The notes under the pieces are model-generated. The model ran no database searches and was not told where the DNA came from. It saw only the letters and a program-made list of their open reading frames with translations. From NCBI GenBank assembly GCA_013399855.1, contig VXAY01004287.1, positions 304,690-368,689 of the forward strand: DNA of 64,000 nt, read 5' to 3'. How positions within the stretch are numbered: position 1 is the stretch's first letter; each line of letters opens with the position of its first letter. Shown here in pieces: positions 27,301-35,931 of the stretch. Source of the DNA: Oxyruncus cristatus (Eukaryota; Chordata; Aves; Passeriformes; Cotingidae). The position numbers were made by a program, and so were the translations under genes.

Positions 27301-30300
27301 TGTCTTCTCATTCCTTTCTCTATCTTCTCTTTTAGGTGCTTGATACTTTCTTTTTTTTTTCTTTGTTATCACTTTTTAGTGTTAAAATACTGGGGGGTGT
27401 TTTGGTGAGGCTTATTAAGAAAAGCACCGGTGAGCCATTAATGTCTTTGGGTGGGGCTGTGAAAATTAGGATCATATTCCTTTTAGCCCCACCTGCTGCT
27501 AATTCAACAGGAGTAGGGAGGTGCTGTGTTCAGAGACACTCCAGGTGTGCCCGAAAGACATCTGTAGACAATAAATTCAACTGTGAGGTCTGTCTGAGCG
27601 TTGCTTTGTAAGGGTGGGAAATCTGCTCTTGGATATCCTTTTGCCTCATCAGCTCCTATAATAGGAACTTTGTCACAAATCACTACAAGGGAAACACATG
27701 TCAGCTGTATCAGGAAAAAAGAAGAGCTCTCTGTATTTAAGTACAGTCACTAAAACAAAAGCAAAAATTAGAATTTTGCTAATTTTCTTGCTGCCCAGTG
27801 CCTTCCCACCTGATTTTTCATACTGGGGCCTTATTGATGCAGCGTATGTATATACACCTCGCTCCCCAGTCTGCTCCCCAGATTAGCTGCATACCCAGTT
27901 TCAGGAAAGCTAGAGCTGTTGTCCTCTGCTTTCTTATTCCTCTGTTTCTCTATTTTCAGCCAGATGGGCAGTAAGTAGCATCCTCGCTACTGTACATGTT
28001 GCAAGTTGTCATTCTCCCCCACTTCGCTTTAAGGTCAGACGTGTAATTAAAGTGGGGTTCATAACAAGTAATTGATGAAAGGAGTTAGAAGGGTAACAAA
28101 TGTGACCTGAATCATGGGGTGTTTGTGTGGTGGTGAGCTTTTTCCTTCCTATTTGGTATCCTAGGTAATTTTCAGAGTAGCTGAGAGTATTTTATGATAG
28201 GCTGCTAAGTACCCTTGGTGGAAGGGCACAGAGTTCCCAAATGTGAGTCTGGAAAGAAAGTTCAGAGGAGTTAGAACCATCCATTCAGGAAGAGGTATCT
28301 ATCTTGTAGCTCTCTGCTGGCTGTTTTTGAGTTTCCATCGTCCTTCCTTGTTGAAGACTAGAACTCTGGAAGTGGGTTTTTGAGGGTGTATCCCGTGGGG
28401 CTGCTCAACTCTCGACTTGGTTCTCTCTTGCTTTTGGCTCGGAGGAGGCTGATCCAGCAAAGTCATAGTCAGAGCCCCATATCCTGTACTGCGGTGGGGT
28501 TGTATTTAGTTCATGCACACAGTGTAGCTTTTCCCTTTGCACTTTGTCTCTAGGGAGCTTTCTAATGACCTCCTAAACCAGTGGAAGGATCTGGAAGCCT
28601 ATAAGTGTTGCCACAGCAAGAAGTTCTTTTGTCCATCTTTCCCTGCCTCCTCCCCACCAGCCCCAGTATAGCAGTAGTGTTTGCTGTGGTGAGTAAGTTG
28701 CACTTAGTTTGTGCTGCTCATTACACGGTGCTGTGGTTTCCCCTTATTCATCTTGATACTTACCTCACCTGCAAAGAAAAGTTTTCATTAAAAAAAAAAG
28801 GAAAGAAAAATTAAACAAAGACAACACATCATTAATGGGATAGAGCCTGTTGTGCATGCTAGTGATGCTGTTAGGGGCAGTTGACTTTTTTTTTTTTTTG
28901 GTCAGTACTGCTCACCAGTGCCTCTCGGAAGAGTGTTAGGATTGTCTTTCCAAAACAATGTGCTGTTTTCTTTAAGGTTGTGTTGGCATAGTTTGCTGTT
29001 TTTATTGTGGGCTTGGAGATTTTAAGCTCCGTGCTTTCCGGTAACTTGCTTCACTGTGCTTCATGCTAAGGCTCTGAGGGAATTTCTGGTAAGCAGTTCC
29101 ACAATTTTGGGGTTTCGCAGCAGCCTGGGTTTAGATGCAGGCTTCATCTGCATTTTCCTTATCTCAGTATTTATTCTTATAAATGTGTCTTTCCTCAGAT
29201 AACACAGGAGAAAACTTGGGCATTATGCCCTTACTGAATGACACAAGAGGTTGAAATGCCTATGGTTGTGTGTAATTTTCTTGCCACTAAACGTTGAGAA
29301 GATCTGAGGTTAGGGTTTAATCTGTTTTGCGACTGTTAGAATCTTCTGATAAGCTGGATCAAAAGTCTGCTTTAGAATTGCTAATCGCTGTGAAAAACAG
29401 GCATATGCGCATTTCCATTTGCTATCGAGAGCTTTAAGTCGCAGAAGGCAGATTTGTATCACAAACGCATTTGCTTTTCTCTGTATTAATGGTGGTGTTT
29501 TGTTTTTTTTTTTAACATTTACAACTTTTCCAGGATTTTGGAAGCTGCGAGGTGTTCACATCTTACAGATGCTGGGTTTACCCTTCTAGCACGGGTAAGG
29601 GTCGTTTCGGAAGGTTAGAGCTCGCCTTGTTTTCATTGCTGCTGAGCAGCTGTGAATTGGTGTACTCCTGCTGGGAAGGAACAGGAGAAGGGGAAAACGG
29701 TAGCAGGAAGAACCCAGTAGAAAAGGGGACTAAAAAGTTATTTCTGGATTATACTTAGATCTGCGGCTTGATCTAATTTGCCATCCATCATTGCTTTTTT
29801 CACTTTTTTCCTCTCTTTTTTTTTAGTTTGTTTCAATTGAATTTATCATCCTTATCGTAATTCTAAACTTGTGTTACGTATTCTAGCCAAATTTCCTCTA
29901 TAAAGATGACACATACCCCTGTGATATTTACATCAAAAAAATCAGGATATAACAGATTATTCTGAGCATACCCTCGAGTTACAGAATATTTACATAATAC
30001 ATTACAAACTACAAGCACTTTTGCCTTGATTCATGCTGTAAATATGTGAAGTAAGCATATTGGTTTTATCAAACGCTTCAAGTTAGACTTGTTTGCTTGC
30101 TGGTTTAGGAAATCTGAACATAAAAATAATACTCTGTAAGTGGGACTCATTTATGCTGCTGATATGTAGTGTGAATGGAAGGGGGGTTTTTTAGCCTCAG
30201 TGCTTAAACAGAGTGGTTTTCTAATCGTTCAGCACTACAGTCTCAGGCTTTTAGGAGTCACCTCAAGCCTGCTTCTGGGGGCTGCAAGTTAAACCATTTT

Positions 30301-33300
30301 TTTCTATTCCTGAAAAAAAAAACAGGTTGGGAATTGAGCTGTTGCACCATGTGGTCTGCTGCAAGGTCACAAGGCTACATCATTTTCTTGAAATTAGTCA
30401 TGATCAGAAGTTGAAAGCACTTCTGAAAGCTTGCCGGGGATCTCTGGCTGCTGGGAAAATTGCTGGTGTAGATGTGATGTGCAGCCTTCTCCCAGCCTTA
30501 CAGTAGAGCCCATTTTAATATTTTCAGCATTCATTGGCAAAACAAATTGGTTTTAAGGGTTCTTTCTAAATGTATAATGGTGAAGAGGGATGTTCCCTGG
30601 GCTTGAGTGTGTTTCAGATGAGTTTGATGCAGGCTGATATATGCAGAAGTTGGATTAATCTGTATGCAGGTAAGTTTGCTTTAGTGCACAAATTCCATGG
30701 GTTTGGAGTGAAGGGGGAAGGGAAGCAGGCATGGGTAAGTACTGATATGTACTCATCAAACATTACAGGGCAAGAAGCAGACATTTCACTAAGTAAGAGG
30801 AAGGCTCAAGTGTTGATATTTGAGAGAGAGGTGGTGTATTGCTTGTTAATTAATTAATTAATTTATTTAAACAAACTTTTTTTTTTTTTCTCCTTTGGAA
30901 GTGATCAAATACTTGAAGGGATTTAGCTCACAGTTTCCTCTTTGAAGCTGTGCTATCCCATATTACTGTCCCTGTGCATGATTTTATGTCTATGCTGGTT
31001 TTTTTCATCTTTTGTTTTTCTGTTTGTTTTTTGTTTATTGTAGAATTGCCATGAGCTGGAGAAGATGGACTTGGAAGAGTGTGTTTTGGTGAGATTTAAT
31101 ATGAGAAGTAATATTGAACCTCCAGTGTAAGGATGCAGTGCAATAGCACTTTCAGTTAGATGTGCTTTGATTTTTAATAATAGTACCATGTTTATAGTAG
31201 GAAATAAAAATAATTATGGGGAAATTCTATAGAGGGAAGTACTTGGAGAATAACAGGTGATGGGGTGTTTCCCAGAAACAACAGAACTTTCATCTGGTAG
31301 ACAGAGATATCTGACTTGAGGGTTGACTCTCCTACTGTCTGTTGCTTATGGCTGTTTGGTTTCTTTTATTTCTAGATAACTGACAGCACATTGATACAAC
31401 TTTCCATACATTGCCCTAAGCTGCAAGCCTTGGTAAGTGTAACTCTCTGTCTGTGACCTTTGATACATCCCCCCCAAACCACTCCCACAGACACCTCCTG
31501 CAGTACAAACCCAGGCTGTCCACTCTGTTATCTAGAAAATATTCCTGACGTACAATGATACTGTGCCAAATATATGCAAGTTTCATAAGTATTCTAAAAG
31601 CAGCACATTACTCCTAAAATATTTACGTGCATTGTGTGATTAAAAAAAAATGTTACCAAGGGAGCAATAACCAGAAAGCTTATACTTTATGGTTAACATC
31701 CTTCATATTTGACTACTTACATACTTGATTCAACCTAAAGTACTTAGATCCTTTCTAGATACTTTCAAGTGTTCAGTAATGATTTTCTTAGGGAGTATGA
31801 CACTTCACATCAAATATTGAATAAACAAAACCACCCAGAGAAGATAATGTAATCACACTCTGTAACAGTTTTGCATGCAAGCATTTTTTTCCCAAGGACT
31901 CCATTTACATAATAAATTATGGAAGGTTTTTTTGAACTTGACTTTTGAACATAATTGGAGAGGATTGAGATGCCTTCAGTGGGGTTCTCTGCCTACTGTA
32001 TTTCAAAGAACTGGTTTCTAGGGAGTGGTGGCTTAGACCTTTCAGGTCATCAAATTTGAGGTGACATAAATTTCTGTTCTTTAGTCAAGGTACTCCAAAG
32101 TTACCAGACTGTCCCTACAGTAGGAGCTCCTGTATTTAGGGCCACTTGTCCCAAAAGTGTAGATTTGTTATGTACTACTTCGATCTACATGAGAGAACAA
32201 GCGTCTGTATAATCTGTTCTTAGATGGGATTAAAGGAAGGTTTGCTGCTTCCTTAATTAAATTGTGTTATGATTAGTGTTACTCACCCAGGGTTACTAAC
32301 ATGAGGAAAAATGTCTTTTAAAAAGGACCTTGTTCTTTATTTTTTATTATTGTTGTTGTTCTTTATTTTTGCTAATTAATTGTCCAGCCTCATTTCTGAA
32401 CCATAATTCTTGATGTTAAACCAAGTGAGTTGTCAGAAGATGTGGACCCATTTGTATGGGACGTGTTCTGTTCTTCTGTAAGGGACACATTTTTGTACTG
32501 TAATCCCAGTTGTGATCAGTTTTTGCAAGAAATCTTTGGTACCAGTTCTGCCAGTGCTTCAACAGGGATACCATAAAACCTCATAATTTCCAAGTACTTT
32601 TTTCTGAACCTGCTCCTGTTTGCTGGGGTCCTTGTGTTAGCCCACAGACAGAGAAGTGTGGCCTTGGTAAAATACCATACCTTTTCTAAGGGAACCAGAA
32701 AACTTGGTGTTTTTGTTGATATGTGTATCCTGTGGGTAGGAAGGATATATAACTCGGATTGTCCATGAACAGCAATGGCTGAGAATTGCTGGGAAAGAAA
32801 AGACAAGGCTAGCAGGTGACAAAGACACTACACAAACTAGTCTTGATGCTTCAAATGTGAAATCACATACTGTTGATGGTCCTGTAAACTCTTACGTAGT
32901 TGTGCTTTAGAGTATATTTAGGTGTATTTGCAATAAATATTTTGGAGTTGCAAAGATCAACTTTGAATTTATGGTTTATACACAGCGATGGGTATGTGTT
33001 AGCAGAATAAAAAAGAAGAAAAGAATTTGACCATATCTCTTTGTTCTTAAGATTTCAAGCAACTGTCTTCGTAAAATTCCCCATCATTAACATTTCCTAG
33101 CAGGCTTATGAAGTCAGAAGAATCATGTTGGTTTAATGTGAAGTTTGCATCATTTGGCATGTTTGTTTTACAGAGTTCTACGAACTCGGCCGTACATCCT
33201 GTATTGTCCTTTCAGTACCAAATACCGTGTCTCAGGAAAGCTGATTTTATAAGCTGCTTACTTCCTGGGATGGAATACTCTTAATTAGCCAGCCACTGCT

Positions 33301-35931
33301 GCCGTAGCCAACAGCTCCACAGAACCTCCTGTCCTTCCCTGAAACAGCAGATCTGTTACAAACGTTGGTTAACCCTGCAGCTGCTGACTGTTCCCCAGGC
33401 TGTGAGCCAAACCAAGCGCTCGGAGCACGTACATACATAAAGGAAGGACAGGAGAGAGTATGGCTGGTAGTGCTCAGGCTTCCTTGTCGGGCTGAAACAG
33501 AGGATAGATGTGTCGTAACGAGGGTCAGGAAAGCTTTCATGTTGAGTCAGGTGATTGGCAGGAGGTACTTTTGAGCACTGCTGTTTGCTTGCTCTGAGTT
33601 GAAAAGTGCTTTTGGATTGCTGCATTTCTTCATCAGTTGCTGTCTGAAAAAAAACAACTTGGGGCAAGGAAAAGCTACTTCAGATCTAGACACCGTTAGA
33701 CTTAGACACAAGTACAGGCGGAACACAGGGCTGAGCATAAAGAAAGGCACTAGCTCAGAGCCCAGGGCAAGAGTAGAGTTCACAGATCCTGCACGTTTCT
33801 ACTGGGGAAGACTTGGGAGCATTCATTTCGCTGGTGACAAAGAGTGTTTTGTTAAGCCTCCTCTGAGAAATGTGTTTCCCGTTGTTGTCATCATCCGTGC
33901 TTCTCCAAAAGTCATGAATTCCCTAAGGGAACAAGGAAAGTGCTTTATGTGGTGCCTGAGATGCAGCAACGTTTTCCATGTTCTTGAAATTCAAGGGATT
34001 AAAAAAACACTCTGAAGAGGAGCAGATTTTTTTGGTTTATTATGCTGACTGTTGCAGAAGAGACTGCTCCTGTAGGCACTACAAGATGTTTATCGCTCCT
34101 TGTATGTACAGCCTGAGATGCTACGTGCTCACAGCTTGTTTTCCTAAATCATTATTTGGCAAATCAGTCCACTCTGATTGTTCTTTATCTGTGTGGACTT
34201 GCACAGGCTTGGTCCTGGTGGTAGCTGTGAAACAGTAACTCCTGAGTAGATCCTCATCTATTCCTCTGTGTTCTTGATCATCCTTTAGAGTTGTCTCTGG
34301 TTTCTGGCACAGTGCTGTTTGCACTTGTGTGGGACAATTGGAACAGAATTCCCTCGTTCACAGAAAGTAAAGGGGCCTGAGGAATTTTGCCAGTGACTTG
34401 TGTTTTGGGACTCAACTTGTTTTGAAACAAAGTAAAAATCAAGTACAGACATTTTGTTAAGTTTCTTGGTTTTACTCTTCCGGATTTCAGCTGTGTACTG
34501 TTTGTAACTGTTTAACCACTGGAACGAAGGAGATTCAAGAGGACTTCTGATGTCCAGAGGCTAGATTACTTTAGGACTGAGTGATGTTAATTGTTTGCCT
34601 CTCTGTTTCAGAGCTTATCTCACTGTGAACTGATCACTGATGATGGGATCCTTCACCTGAGCAACAGTACATGTGGTCACGAGAGGCTGCAGGTGCTGGA
34701 GCTTGACAACTGTCTTCTCATCACTGATGTGACTCTGGAACACCTGGAGAACTGCCACAACTTGGAGAGAATTGAGCTGTACGATTGTCAGCAAGTCACA
34801 CGAGCTGGAATCAAACGAATCAGAGTACGTGTTACTGGGTTGTTCCCATGGGAATGCCAGAGCTGTTGGTACTGCTTGAGATTGTATGAGTTCTACAGGC
34901 ATCCCAAGCAAGGAAGGCTGGCAACAGTCTGGCTATCATTCTGTTAGGTCCCCGCCTCTAGGGACTGTACGTAACTTTTCTGTAGGAGCAGCGATAATTG
35001 TCGGTTTCTGACTCATGACACTTTTGCTGTTGGAATGAAGGTTGTCTTCAGCTTTCCATATTTTTTTTTAATAGAGGCCTCTCTGTTTTTAGGATGGTGT
35101 AGTGGTATTAACTCTTCTAAAATACATGTTAATACAGAGAGCCAATAGTAACACATCTGCATGGATATTTCAGCTTATGGGTTGTGGGGCCCTTAGGCCC
35201 TGGAATCCAGCCCCACAGCTTCTCCCTGTGTACTTTGCCCATTAGGTCAGGGACCGCCTACCTCGCGGGGGCAGCGTTTTACCCTTGCTGTTAAATTTGT
35301 CTGCGGCTTCATATCCCAAATTTGTGTCCACTTTTCCAACTGGAAAAGCTCATTCCCAAGAGCGAGTCAAATTGAGTGCAGATGCCCAAGTCTATTTCAC
35401 ACCATTTTCCAGGATGAGAACAACAGGAGAACTATGGGAAACAAGGTACAGACAAGTCCTCCTTAAGTAGCCAGGGATCCACCCCTCTCCCCCCTGCAGG
35501 AAAACGGTGTCTCTCCTGCTGGAGAGCTGTCTGGGCTCATCAGTGCTTTGTTGGGAAACCAATGGGAGGAGCCCTGTGCAAGTTGAATGCCCAGACGTTA
35601 GTGTGCCTTAGCTGGATGGGACATGAGGAATTACATGTCGGGAGGAGACCGCTCGGCTACTATCCAGTGTATAGATGCTTTCTTCTTAGCTGACCCACCT
35701 TCGTGAGAGAGTACTTGTTGGCAGCAGTTGAGGTGTACTGCTACTGCTTCTCTTCACTTTTCTCTTTTTTTTTAGTTACGTTTAAGCTCTTGCCGTTATA
35801 ATGCAGACTTTTCACCCCCCCAGGCTCATCTACCTCACGTGAAAGTTCATGCTTACTTTGCTCCAGTAACTCCCCCTCCCTCGGTCGGAGGGAGCGGACA
35901 GCGCCTCTGCAGATGCTGTATTATTCTTTGA
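320..35931 (+). CDS. FBXL2: FBXL2, F-box and leucine-rich repeat protein 2 (exons 2-15; start exon outside window)
   Basis: Substrate-recognition subunit of an SCF (SKP1-CUL1-F-box) ubiquitin ligase, known in mammals to be prenylated and membrane-targeted. Fourteen exons with GT-AG borders join in one frame: 320-381, 13682-13736, 15163-15237, 18165-18259, 21183-21251, 21338-21433, 21740-21866, 22062-22136, 25373-25503, 29534-29594, 31044-31088, 31376-31432, 34612-34824, 35824-35931. They total 1,269 nt, giving residues 2-423 plus TGA; the ATG must lie in an upstream exon, and 423 residues equals the human length. The F-box spans about residues 12-57 ([25 protein letters not shown]). Cysteine-type leucine-rich repeats with the pattern LxLxxCxxITD fill about residues 80-390. 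The C-terminus is RLCRCCIIL, a CaaX box. Paralogue FBXL20 also ends CCIIL, but the repeat region matches FBXL2 better and UBP1 is the neighbour. No frameshift or internal stop was seen. Confidence 0.97.
1285..2012 (+). mobile_element. CR1 LINE, 5'-truncated, 3' end of ORF2 plus 3' UTR
   Basis: Non-LTR retrotransposon of the chicken-repeat-1 family. Positions 1384-1935 read open for 183 codons and carry the signature CR1 ORF2 tail: [59 protein letters not shown] and [10 protein letters not shown]. After the stop comes a 3' UTR with the family's ggtcccttccaacct block and a degenerate attccatgat end, close to the usual ATTCTATGAT 3' repeat. Just upstream (about 1287-1383) the reading continues in another frame, so there is a frameshift near 1380. 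The stretch between WLLSTRG and KMIKGLEYL is missing residues normally present in the family, so it is a dead fragment. It sits in FBXL2 intron 2 in the same orientation as the gene. Confidence 0.93.
3365..3400. repeat. Short inverted repeat (14-bp arms, 8-nt loop)
   Basis: Arms 3365-3378 (GGTTGTGTACTCTA) and 3387-3400 (TAGAGTATACAACC) pair at 13 of 14 positions, with the odd pair a G/T. A second smaller inverted repeat (TTGAGTA / TACTCAA, 3412-3418 and 3423-3429) follows immediately. It lies in FBXL2 intron 2; no function is implied. Confidence 0.7.
4289..4306. repeat. Poly-T tract (18 T)
   Basis: Homopolymer run inside FBXL2 intron 2, flanked by ordinary AT-rich sequence. No retroposed gene body was recognised beside it. 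Confidence 0.85.
7020..7140 (+). mobile_element. Possible MIR/CORE-SINE fragment
   Basis: The order of elements, tgatgatgcagacacaggca followed by ttgttcaaggtcatg and then a degraded tail, resembles the MIR core (gaggcacagagaggttaag, cttgcccaaggtcacacagc). Divergence is high and this is pattern matching by eye only. Confidence 0.35.
10480..10720 (+). mobile_element. Ancient CR1/L3-like LINE fragment
   Basis: Around 10555-10680 the DNA carries the block seen near the 3' end of old amniote CR1/L3 elements: tcaccttggaaataagg, then gtgattaaccagtggaacag, then actaccagagaaggtgatga and a cttgaaggctttcaaat segment. These correspond to a decayed version of the HWNxLPRE region of the ORF2 tail. It is strongly diverged with no usable reading frame. 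Boundaries are approximate. Confidence 0.55.
11238..11262. repeat. Perfect 10-bp inverted repeat
   Basis: TTTGAAGTCT at 11238-11247 and AGACTTCAAA at 11253-11262 are exact reverse complements around a 5-nt spacer, in a stretch with several further near-copies of aagtct/agactt. FBXL2 intron 2. Confidence 0.7.
13682..13736 (+). CDS. FBXL2: FBXL2 exon 3 (residues 22-40), F-box core
   Basis: The acceptor is cttcttag ending at 13681 and the donor is aag|gtaggt at 13737. It encodes [18 protein letters not shown], the central F-box helices. Phase matches exon 2 (AG|A). Confidence 0.95.
13737..15162 (+). other. FBXL2: FBXL2 intron 3
   Basis: AT-rich intron sequence. I see no exon, repeat family or RNA gene in it. 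Confidence 0.75.
15163..15237 (+). CDS. FBXL2: FBXL2 exon 4 (residues 41-65), end of F-box
   Basis: The acceptor is ttcctgtag and the donor is gag|gttagt. It encodes [20 protein letters not shown] and then QTDIE, the conserved end of the F-box and link to the repeat domain. Twenty-five whole codons. Confidence 0.95.
15238..18164 (+). other. FBXL2: FBXL2 intron 4
   Basis: AT-rich intron. A somewhat more GC-rich patch at about 17,640-17,950 gives an open frame on the - strand but no recognisable protein family. Nothing else stands out. Confidence 0.7.
18165..18259 (+). CDS. FBXL2: FBXL2 exon 5 (residues 66-97), first leucine-rich repeats
   Basis: The acceptor is ggtttaag and the donor is aa|gtaagt. 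It encodes [20 protein letters not shown] followed by [11 protein letters not shown], the first repeat with the C-x-G-V-x-D turn. It ends two bases into Lys97. Confidence 0.95.
18260..21182 (+). other. FBXL2: FBXL2 intron 5
   Basis: Contains a GC-richer block (about 19,090-19,860) with a 124-codon open frame that I do not recognise and do not support as a gene. Otherwise ordinary intron. Confidence 0.7.
21183..21251 (+). CDS. FBXL2: FBXL2 exon 6 (residues 97-120)
   Basis: The acceptor is gctgttttag and the donor is ag|gtaagt. It encodes [20 protein letters not shown] and then TD, one cysteine-type leucine-rich repeat. Only 86 nt of intron separate it from the next exon. Confidence 0.95.
21338..21433 (+). 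CDS. FBXL2: FBXL2 exon 7 (residues 120-152)
   Basis: The acceptor is tgttttgcag and the donor is ag|gtaaga. It encodes the repeat [20 protein letters not shown] followed by [22 protein letters not shown] is FBXL2-like rather than FBXL20-like. Confidence 0.95.
21740..21866 (+). CDS. FBXL2: FBXL2 exon 8 (residues 152-194)
   Basis: The acceptor is ttctcccag and the donor is cag|gtacat. It encodes [20 protein letters not shown] followed by the next repeat ending LRGCTQ. Uninterrupted 42 codons. Confidence 0.95.
22062..22136 (+). CDS. FBXL2: FBXL2 exon 9 (residues 195-219)
   Basis: The acceptor is ctaaatacag, which has a weak pyrimidine tract, and the donor is aca|gtaagt. It encodes [20 protein letters not shown] and LQSCT, one repeat of 25 residues. 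Confidence 0.94.
22137..25372 (+). other. FBXL2: FBXL2 intron 9
   Basis: Holds an unexplained 94-codon open frame on the - strand (23,725-24,009, see findings) and a short direct repeat at 25,153-25,193. No recognised transposon or RNA gene. The preceding intron between exons 7 and 8 (21,434-21,739) shows nothing of note. Confidence 0.7.
25153..25193. repeat. 17-bp direct repeat, 24-bp period
   Basis: TTGTGCGTGTTGATTAC occurs at 25153-25169 and again exactly at 25177-25193. A shorter third copy (TGTGTTGATTACC) lies at 25291-25303. This is a small tandem duplication shortly before the FBXL2 exon 10 acceptor. Confidence 0.8.
25373..25503 (+). CDS. FBXL2: FBXL2 exon 10 (residues 220-263)
   Basis: The acceptor is tctgtgttgcag and the donor is aa|gtgagt. 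It encodes [20 protein letters not shown], then [20 protein letters not shown] and PRL. Nearly two leucine-rich repeats. Confidence 0.95.
25504..29533 (+). other. FBXL2: FBXL2 intron 10
   Basis: Four kilobases of intron. It includes a 13-base T run near 28,886 and scattered short open frames without recognisable products. No repeat family recognised. Confidence 0.7.
29534..29594 (+). CDS. FBXL2: FBXL2 exon 11 (residues 263-283)
   Basis: The acceptor is acttttccag and the donor is cgg|gtaagg. It encodes [20 protein letters not shown], a single short repeat. Confidence 0.95.
29595..31043 (+). other. FBXL2: FBXL2 intron 11
   Basis: Ordinary intron. A short (TTAA)n tract occupies 30,846-30,866, followed by a T-rich run. 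Nothing else recognised. Confidence 0.7.
30846..30866. repeat. (TTAA)n microsatellite
   Basis: Four to five uninterrupted TTAA units that degrade into tttatttaa. Simple repeat in FBXL2 intron 11. Confidence 0.8.
31044..31088 (+). CDS. FBXL2: FBXL2 exon 12 (residues 284-298)
   Basis: The acceptor is tttattgtag and the donor is ttg|gtgaga. It encodes [15 protein letters not shown]. At 45 nt it is the shortest coding exon of the gene in the window. Confidence 0.95.
31376..31432 (+). CDS. FBXL2: FBXL2 exon 13 (residues 299-317)
   Basis: The acceptor is ttatttctag and the donor is ttg|gtaagt. It encodes [19 protein letters not shown], one repeat of 19 codons in phase 0 at both ends. Confidence 0.95.
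31433..34611 (+). other. FBXL2: FBXL2 intron 13
   Basis: The right half (about 33,250-34,350) is more GC-rich and has overlapping open frames on both strands, the longest 138 codons at 33,599-34,015 (+). None resembles a known family. No transposon recognised. Confidence 0.7.
34612..34824 (+). CDS. FBXL2: FBXL2 exon 14 (residues 318-388)
   Basis: The acceptor is ctctgtttcag and the donor is aga|gtacgt. This is the longest coding exon, 71 codons, with three consecutive repeats: [38 protein letters not shown] and [18 protein letters not shown]. An open reading frame on the opposite strand here is only its shadow. Confidence 0.96.
34825..35823 (+). other. FBXL2: FBXL2 intron 14
   Basis: About 1 kb, more GC-rich than the other introns in its middle (about 35,160-35,700). 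It ends in a C-rich pyrimidine tract before the last exon. No gene or known repeat seen. Confidence 0.7.
35824..35931 (+). CDS. FBXL2: FBXL2 exon 15 (residues 389-423, stop), CaaX box
   Basis: The acceptor is cccccccag after a C-rich tract. It encodes [20 protein letters not shown], then [15 protein letters not shown] and TGA at 35929-35931. Cys420-Ile-Ile-Leu is a CaaX motif; the Leu end predicts geranylgeranylation. Mammalian FBXL2 ends CVIL, and family knowledge says this lipid anchor brings the ligase to membranes. Confidence 0.96.
   Translation, partial: AHLPHVKVHAYFAPVTPPPSVGGSGQRLCRCCIIL

Noticed and set aside
33599..34015. 138-codon open frame on the + strand in FBXL2 intron 13
   Set aside because: It is the longest unassigned frame, but it has no recognisable motif or family. 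Overlapping frames on both strands in the same GC-richer patch suggest chance.
34615..34911. 98-codon open frame on the - strand
   Set aside because: It lies opposite FBXL2 exon 14 and is a shadow of that coding sequence.
320..35931. Assignment of the left gene to FBXL20 rather than FBXL2
   Set aside because: FBXL20 shares the CCIIL tail, but the repeats ([27 protein letters not shown]), the 423-residue length and the neighbouring UBP1 all favour FBXL2.
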